Assembly: GCA_026770585.1 (NCBI GenBank)
Contig: MU647856.1
Coordinates: forward strand, 21,640-32,576
Length of the DNA stretch: 10,937 bases
Reading direction: 5' to 3'
Origin: Baffinella frigidus
Lineage: Eukaryota; Cryptophyceae; Cryptomonadales; Baffinellaceae
A model generated the notes under the pieces. It had not been told where the DNA came from, did no database searches, and saw nothing but the letters and a program-made list of their open reading frames with translations. Numbering within the stretch: the first letter of the stretch is position 1; each line of letters starts with the position of its first letter. Both the position numbers and the translations under genes were made by a program. Positions 7,547-10,937 of the stretch are shown here, piece after piece.

Positions 7547-10285
7547 CTAGACGATGTGCAGGATGCGTTCGCGGATTGACGCTGATATCTCGCCGCGGGC
7601 GCGAGCTTGCAGGTGCTGCGTGTGTAGGCTCTCGGCTGTGTCCACACGCGCTGCGCGGTAGGGTGTGGGCGGCGGCGGGTGTCGCTCGGTTTCCGGGGAG
7701 GTGGAGGTCGCTGAGGGGTTGCCTCTGCCGCCCGTTCGGGATTCGCGGTTCCGGAGCTGTTGCGCGAGGTCGCTGCGGGGGGCGTCGCGAGGCGCGTACA
7801 CCGGGCCCTTGCCGTGTGGCGAGTCGTGACGGATGACTTGCCCCGAAGTGGTCAGGCTGCGCAGTGCTGAGGAGAATTCGGTTGTCCTCAGTACCTCCTC
7901 CTCGTTGAGGATGTCGGCTGCGCGGATCCGAAGGTCTTCAGCACCTCAGCCGTGGAGCTCCGCCGGGGAGTTGATGTAGCTGGTTTCCACGGCCTGTAGG
8001 ATGGCTCCCTTCAGGCGCTCAAGACGGCAGTCGAGCTGGTGGTGGACCCACGTCATTGTCGGCTCCATTGTCCGCACCATCTTCTTGCACCGGTTGCAGT
8101 ACGCTGAGTGACTGCCGGTGGCCGCGGCTGGAGGTGTCGGGGTTGGTGGCGGTCCTGCCGGGGGAGGCATGATGCGGTTGACGCGGTGTTCCGACTGCGC
8201 GTCGGAGGCCTCCACAGTGTCCCGATAGGCGCGTGCGGTGGGGTCCGAGCGAAGTGCGCTTTCCACCGCGTGCCGGCTGCTTCGCGGACCTTCTGTCTCG
8301 AAGTAGGACCGCGCCAGAGGGTTCATCGTGAGGGTGTCTGATCCGTGGAGATGGGCCCAGCCGTTGCGCAGAAGTCCTTCGATGCGGCCGTTGATGGTGG
8401 TCGTGTCTCCTTGGAGCGTCAGCTTGCTCGCGTTACGTCTCATGTCTTGGCGGGTGAGGCCGTTTCGGTTGACGTACAGCATGTAAAGGAGGGCCGAGGC
8501 CGCGGTGCCGGTGCGGACGAGGGTGGTCTGTGGCGGCAGTGGGACGTCGATCGCGTTGCCCGTCGCAAGAGGGGCGGGCGGCGGGCGGCACTTGTGGCGG
8601 CTCCCGGCGGGGTCGACGGAGGTTCCGCAGGCGCGGCACTGTTCCGTGTTGTCTCGAGAGGCGGTTGGAGGGCCCCCCCTCGGGGTTTGCCGCTCCCGCT
8701 TGGCGTCCGGCAGGACTGCGGGTGCGCTCGGGCGGTGCTGCCGTGGTGCTGCCGCATTCGTTGCCGTGGCTTGACGCACGGCTGGGGGCAGCGCTAGACG
8801 CGGGGGTTCGGAGCTCGATGCTTCCGGCCGTCTGGGGTTGGCCGGTGCGTCGACCTTCATGTTGCGGGAGGCGTCCTCGAGGATCGTGTTCTTCAGAGCG
8901 AGGAGTGCAGCGAAGGATTGAAGTCTCGGGGGAACTTGGTGCAGGTACTGCTCATGTGCCTGCTGTGCTCGAATTACGGCGTCCACCGCTGCCCTGGCCT
9001 CCGTCGTGGTTGAGGCGTAGTCGTGCTGGTGCAGCATCGCCAGGTCGCCGTACTCCTCCTCGATGATGGTGTGTAGGGTCCGCTCACACTCCTCCAGCCT
9101 GCAAAGGAGGGTCTGCGACGTGGAATCGGTCTCGCGTTGCGCGTACTTGGAGTGATACTGCTGCGGCGCGGTGGGGTTCGTCGTCGGCTCGTGGAGGTTC
9201 TCGCTCGCTGGCAGAGGCTTGGCGATGCCCGAGACGGCAGCCTTCCCCGTTGTGAGGGCAGCCGGGCGGGGTCGGGGGTCGGAGGGGAAGTTCCCTTGGT
9301 GGCGTGGTACAGTCTCGCCCCTGAAGTCCGGGCAGACGGCGAGGTGGCGTTCCCAGCGGGCCTCGTTGGGACCGTTGTGAGATCCTGTTGCGCTGTTCTG
9401 GTTGATGACGGCCGTGCGGACGCAGCAGTAAGGGCACACGCGGTGTGCGCTTTTTGCGTTTGCGTCGAAGGAGCGGGTCGAGGGCGGCGAGATGTCGTCG
9501 AGGTCGATGCCGAAGTCGACCAGGTCTCTGGCCAGAGCGCTGGTGCGGCTTTCGGCTTCGGAGAGGAACCGCTGGTGTGCGTCGAAGGACTGCTGCGACA
9601 GGGCCTCGACCGCGTCGGCGGTCTTCTCGAAGGAGATCTTCATGTCTTCAGCTAGAATCTGACCCTGTGTGATGAACTCGGGGCACATGCCCGAGACCAC
9701 CGCGGCGGAAATTGTGTTCTGGAGTGTGGTGTCGAGTAGCGAGGCGAAGGTCACGGCCTCGCTGTTGGCGTCCCTGCGGTGGTCTTCCTTGGTCTTGCGC
9801 TTGTCCAGGAGGTCGTGCAGCGCCGCGGATTCGAGGGTTGAGGACGGCGCGGATCTGTCCCTGCCTGGTGGCGGGGGGAAGTCGGGGCTGTGGGGCTTCA
9901 TGTCGCCAGTCGTGTCGGCGGGAGCGGGGCTCGGAGGCGAGGTGCTGGCCGTGCTCGGGCCGCCGACGGGGAGGTCGGTGCGGCGGACGTTGGACAGCCG
10001 ACTGATGATCGAGGCGGCACTCGCGTGACGGCGCTTGCGGCTCAGGTTCCCAGCTGCCTCCTGGATCGCCCCCTTTTCGACGAGGTCGGTGATGGTTCGG
10101 TCGATGGCTGGCACGTCGATGCCGGCTTCCTTCATTTCGGCGATCTCCAGGATGCTGGAGTAGATGGTGTCGCGACTGATGGTGCCGTGCGCCGACCCGA
10201 CGATGTGGGACACGACGGTGCCGAGGACTTCGGTGGCTTCGCTGAGGTCCATGACCGTCGTGGGCTCTGTGCCGGAGGGGTTCAT
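4358..10285 (-). CDS. single 1976-codon frame with two internal stops (putative readthrough polyprotein)
   Basis: From ATG 10285 to TAG 4358, all segments are in one phase: 779 codons, TGA (7948-7946), 132 codons, TAG (7549-7547), 1062 codons, TAG. I translated across both stops; the protein character continues without a break. Both stops fall inside winged-helix-like modules. At the TAG, the preceding I-V matches the I-V-Q of the paralogous module at joined residue 1048, so the stop takes a Gln position. No ATG exists in frame from the TGA to 7135, so simple reinitiation cannot make the middle segments. Options are programmed readthrough, suppression or recoding, splicing around the stops, pseudogenisation, or sequence errors. 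The known readthrough-enhancing contexts (TGA-CTA, TAG-CAR-YYA) are absent. After the final TAG the frame stays open 32 more codons to TGA at 4261-4259. Confidence 0.55.
7547..7549 (-). other. in-frame TAG inside a winged-helix-like module
   Basis: The stop has the context GTC TAG TGC on the minus strand. It interrupts the first helix of a module running from about joined residue 900 to 978. The paralogous module near 1048 has Gln at the equivalent position after the shared Ile-Val. A single C-to-T change from CAG would create this stop. Confidence 0.6.
7550..7945 (-). CDS. middle segment between the two in-frame stops
   Basis: These 132 sense codons have no methionine, so the segment cannot start independently at an ATG. 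It begins with the second half of a winged-helix-like module: a helix with ADILNEEEVL, a recognition-like helix with FSSALRSLTTSG, then a wing ending PVYAP, whose first half lies upstream of the TGA. A Ser/Pro/Thr-rich linker follows, then the start of the next module (ISASIRERILHIV), cut by the TAG. GC-ending codons predominate, as in the flanking segments. It is best read as part of the 4358-10285 frame. The alternatives are a degraded stretch or an exon. Confidence 0.5.
7946..7948 (-). other. in-frame TGA inside a winged-helix-like module
   Basis: The stop has the context GGC TGA GGT on the minus strand and ends the 779-residue segment. It lies in the short stretch between the first helix (about joined residues 757-768) and the second helix (about 783-792) of a module spanning about 756-832, so termination here leaves half a domain. 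No strong hairpin is visible immediately downstream. Confidence 0.6.
7946..10285 (-). CDS. N-terminal segment: winged-helix-like and CCHC-type zinc-binding protein
   Basis: This 779-residue frame starts at ATG 10285 (A at -3, no Shine-Dalgarno); a second Met lies at residue 12. I recognise no named family. A helical winged-helix-like module spans about 16-85, ending in a basic patch (RKRR, 83-86). A Pro/Ser-rich linker and a helical region (155-262) follow. A cluster C284-C287-H314-C318 comes next, then a helical, coiled-coil-like stretch (390-475), a Pro/Ala linker, C550-C553-H564-C566, a second winged-helix-like module (590-665), and C730-C733-H749-C753. The first and third clusters share W-x2-H-x3-C, suggesting a duplicated finger. 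A third module begins at 756 and is cut by the TGA. The composition suggests a nucleic-acid-binding, possibly nuclear protein. Several overlapping frames here are antisense or shifted shadows. Confidence 0.75.
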   Translation of the reverse strand: MNPSGTEPTTVMDLSEATEVLGTVVSHIVGSAHGTISRDTIYSSILEIAEMKEAGIDVPAIDRTITDLVEKGAIQEAAGNLSRKRRHASAASIISRLSNVRRTDLPVGGPSTASTSPPSPAPADTTGDMKPHSPDFPPPPGRDRSAPSSTLESAALHDLLDKRKTKEDHRRDANSEAVTFASLLDTTLQNTISAAVVSGMCPEFITQGQILAEDMKISFEKTADAVEALSQQSFDAHQRFLSEAESRTSALARDLVDFGIDLDDISPPSTRSFDANAKSAHRVCPYCCVRTAVINQNSATGSHNGPNEARWERHLAVCPDFRGETVPRHQGNFPSDPRPRPAALTTGKAAVSGIAKPLPASENLHEPTTNPTAPQQYHSKYAQRETDSTSQTLLCRLEECERTLHTIIEEEYGDLAMLHQHDYASTTTEARAAVDAVIRAQQAHEQYLHQVPPRLQSFAALLALKNTILEDASRNMKVDAPANPRRPEASSSEPPRLALPPAVRQATATNAAAPRQHRPSAPAVLPDAKRERQTPRGGPPTASRDNTEQCRACGTSVDPAGSRHKCRPPPAPLATGNAIDVPLPPQTTLVRTGTAASALLYMLYVNRNGLTRQDMRRNASKLTLQGDTTTINGRIEGLLRNGWAHLHGSDTLTMNPLARSYFETEGPRSSRHAVESALRSDPTARAYRDTVEASDAQSEHRVNRIMPPPAGPPPTPTPPAAATGSHSAYCNRCKKMVRTMEPTMTWVHHQLDCRLERLKGAILQAVETSYINSPAELHG

Positions 10286-10937
10286 AGTGTTGAGGGGAAG
10301 CTCGGCGCCCGTGGGGGAGTGGTGAGGGCGCTGTGGGTGACGCGGCGCTGCGGGGGTGGGCGCGGAGGTCGGAGGACGGCGCCCGTGTGGGAGTGGTCGG
10401 GGCGCCGCGTGTGACGTGGCGCTGCGATGTGTGGCGAATAGGTCGGAGGACGACGCCCGTATGGGAGTGGTCGGGGCGCCGCGTGTGACGTGGCGCTGCG
10501 GTGGCGCGACGTGTGCTCCCCCCTCCGGTGGGGGCTGAGCGCGGGTGGTTCTGTGGCCACCGCGTGTCCCGGCTCCTCTGTGGGTGAGGGGAGGGGGGAC
10601 TAGCTGTCTGGCGGCTTGGGGCGGCTGCGTGGCGCTCTGTAGTCGCCCGGTTGTAGTCTGGTCTGGTGCCTGATGGGGGTTGGTTCGGGCGGGATTCGCG
10701 CGTCAGAGTTGTTTTTTTTGTTTTTTTAAAGATCTTTTGGTTGGTGGTGACGCGTTGCGTTGGGCACCTGTTTGTTGTTGTTGTTGTGGTTGTCTGTGCA
10801 ATTCTCGACAGGAGCAGCCGCGTAGGAGTGCTGTCGTTTCCGAGAGTTTTTAGTTTTGTTGCTCGTTTGGCTTTCTGCGAGGATTTTTCGTTTTGTGAGA
10901 GTGTTTCGAAGGGTGTGTACCTGGTGTGTGGTTGTTT
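10286..10937 (-). promoter_or_regulatory. ATG-free, A/C-rich 5' leader and likely upstream region
   Basis: Reading the minus strand, there is not one ATG in these 652 bases before the start codon at 10285. The distal part (10690-10937) is A/C-rich and G-poor, with A-rich tracts at 10712-10727 and a CAA-repeat tract at about 10771-10792, like unstructured translation-friendly leaders. This fits a eukaryotic scanning leader, though where transcription starts is unknown. The main frame stays open upstream to TGA at 10705-10703 but without ATG, and the 74-base repeat there changes phase, so I do not extend the protein. I see no clear TATA box. Confidence 0.5.
10293..10500. repeat. three tandem 74-base leader repeats
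   Basis: Copies end near 10352, 10426 and 10500. The last two, 10366-10426 and 10440-10500, are nearly identical and 74 bases apart; the one next to the start codon is more diverged. Each contains GGCGCCC or a variant facing GGGCGCC across a roughly 14-base loop. The period is not a multiple of three, so the repeat is unlikely to be coding. A further copy lies at 3906-3955, beyond the gene's far end. Confidence 0.75.

Noticed and set aside
10282-10560. 92-codon minus-strand frame overlapping the main ATG as ATGA
   Set aside because: It starts only at GTG and is made of the 74-base repeat read in shifting phases. The leader lacks any ATG, so this does not look like an upstream ORF.

Overview
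This 10.9 kb window looks eukaryotic, or like a virus or element of a eukaryote. It is GC-rich, the long open frames have no Shine-Dalgarno-like start, the leader is long, free of ATG and rich in A and C on the coding strand, and a large part has no convincing protein gene. I recognise no polymerase, transposase, capsid, integrase, tRNA or rRNA, so the host cannot be named.

Layout. (1) About 1-3800 carries no convincing protein gene but is dense in stem-loops, many of them repeated: a three-copy structured repeat (206-540), paired hairpins (840-892, 958-1007), a long stem-loop (1331-1368), another three-copy stem-loop family (1444-1768) and a chain of hairpins (3593-3802). Repeat copies differ at paired positions in ways that often keep pairing, and most imperfect pairs that I checked are G-T when read on the + strand, so a + strand structured RNA is a reasonable hypothesis. 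(2) 3837-4256 holds a 60-base tandem repeat inside a small minus-strand ORF, plus one copy of a GC-rich element found again upstream of the main gene. (3) 4358-10285 on the minus strand is one continuous reading frame of 1976 codons. It is interrupted only by TGA (7948-7946) and TAG (7549-7547), and ends at TAG (4360-4358). (4) 10286-10937 is its likely 5' leader: no ATG on the minus strand, a CAA-repeat tract, and three 74-base repeats next to the start codon.

The main gene. Numbering below is for the joined frame (stops at 780 and 913). It contains about seven tandem winged-helix-like modules, at about 16-85, 590-665, 756-832, 900-978, 1048-1130, 1152-1227 and 1308-1383. These are interleaved with Cys/His clusters (284-318, 550-566, 730-753, 1263-1292, 1403-1418), proline-rich linkers and two basic NLS-like patches. 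Next come a signal-peptide-like segment and a transmembrane helix (about 1476-1552), then about 420 residues of unrecognised sequence. Both internal stops fall inside winged-helix-like modules, and there is no in-frame ATG for 270 codons after the TGA. Readthrough or recoding producing 779-, 912- and 1975-residue forms is therefore the most interesting reading; a decayed gene or sequencing errors are the main alternatives.

All family assignments come from reading residue patterns by eye, with no database search.
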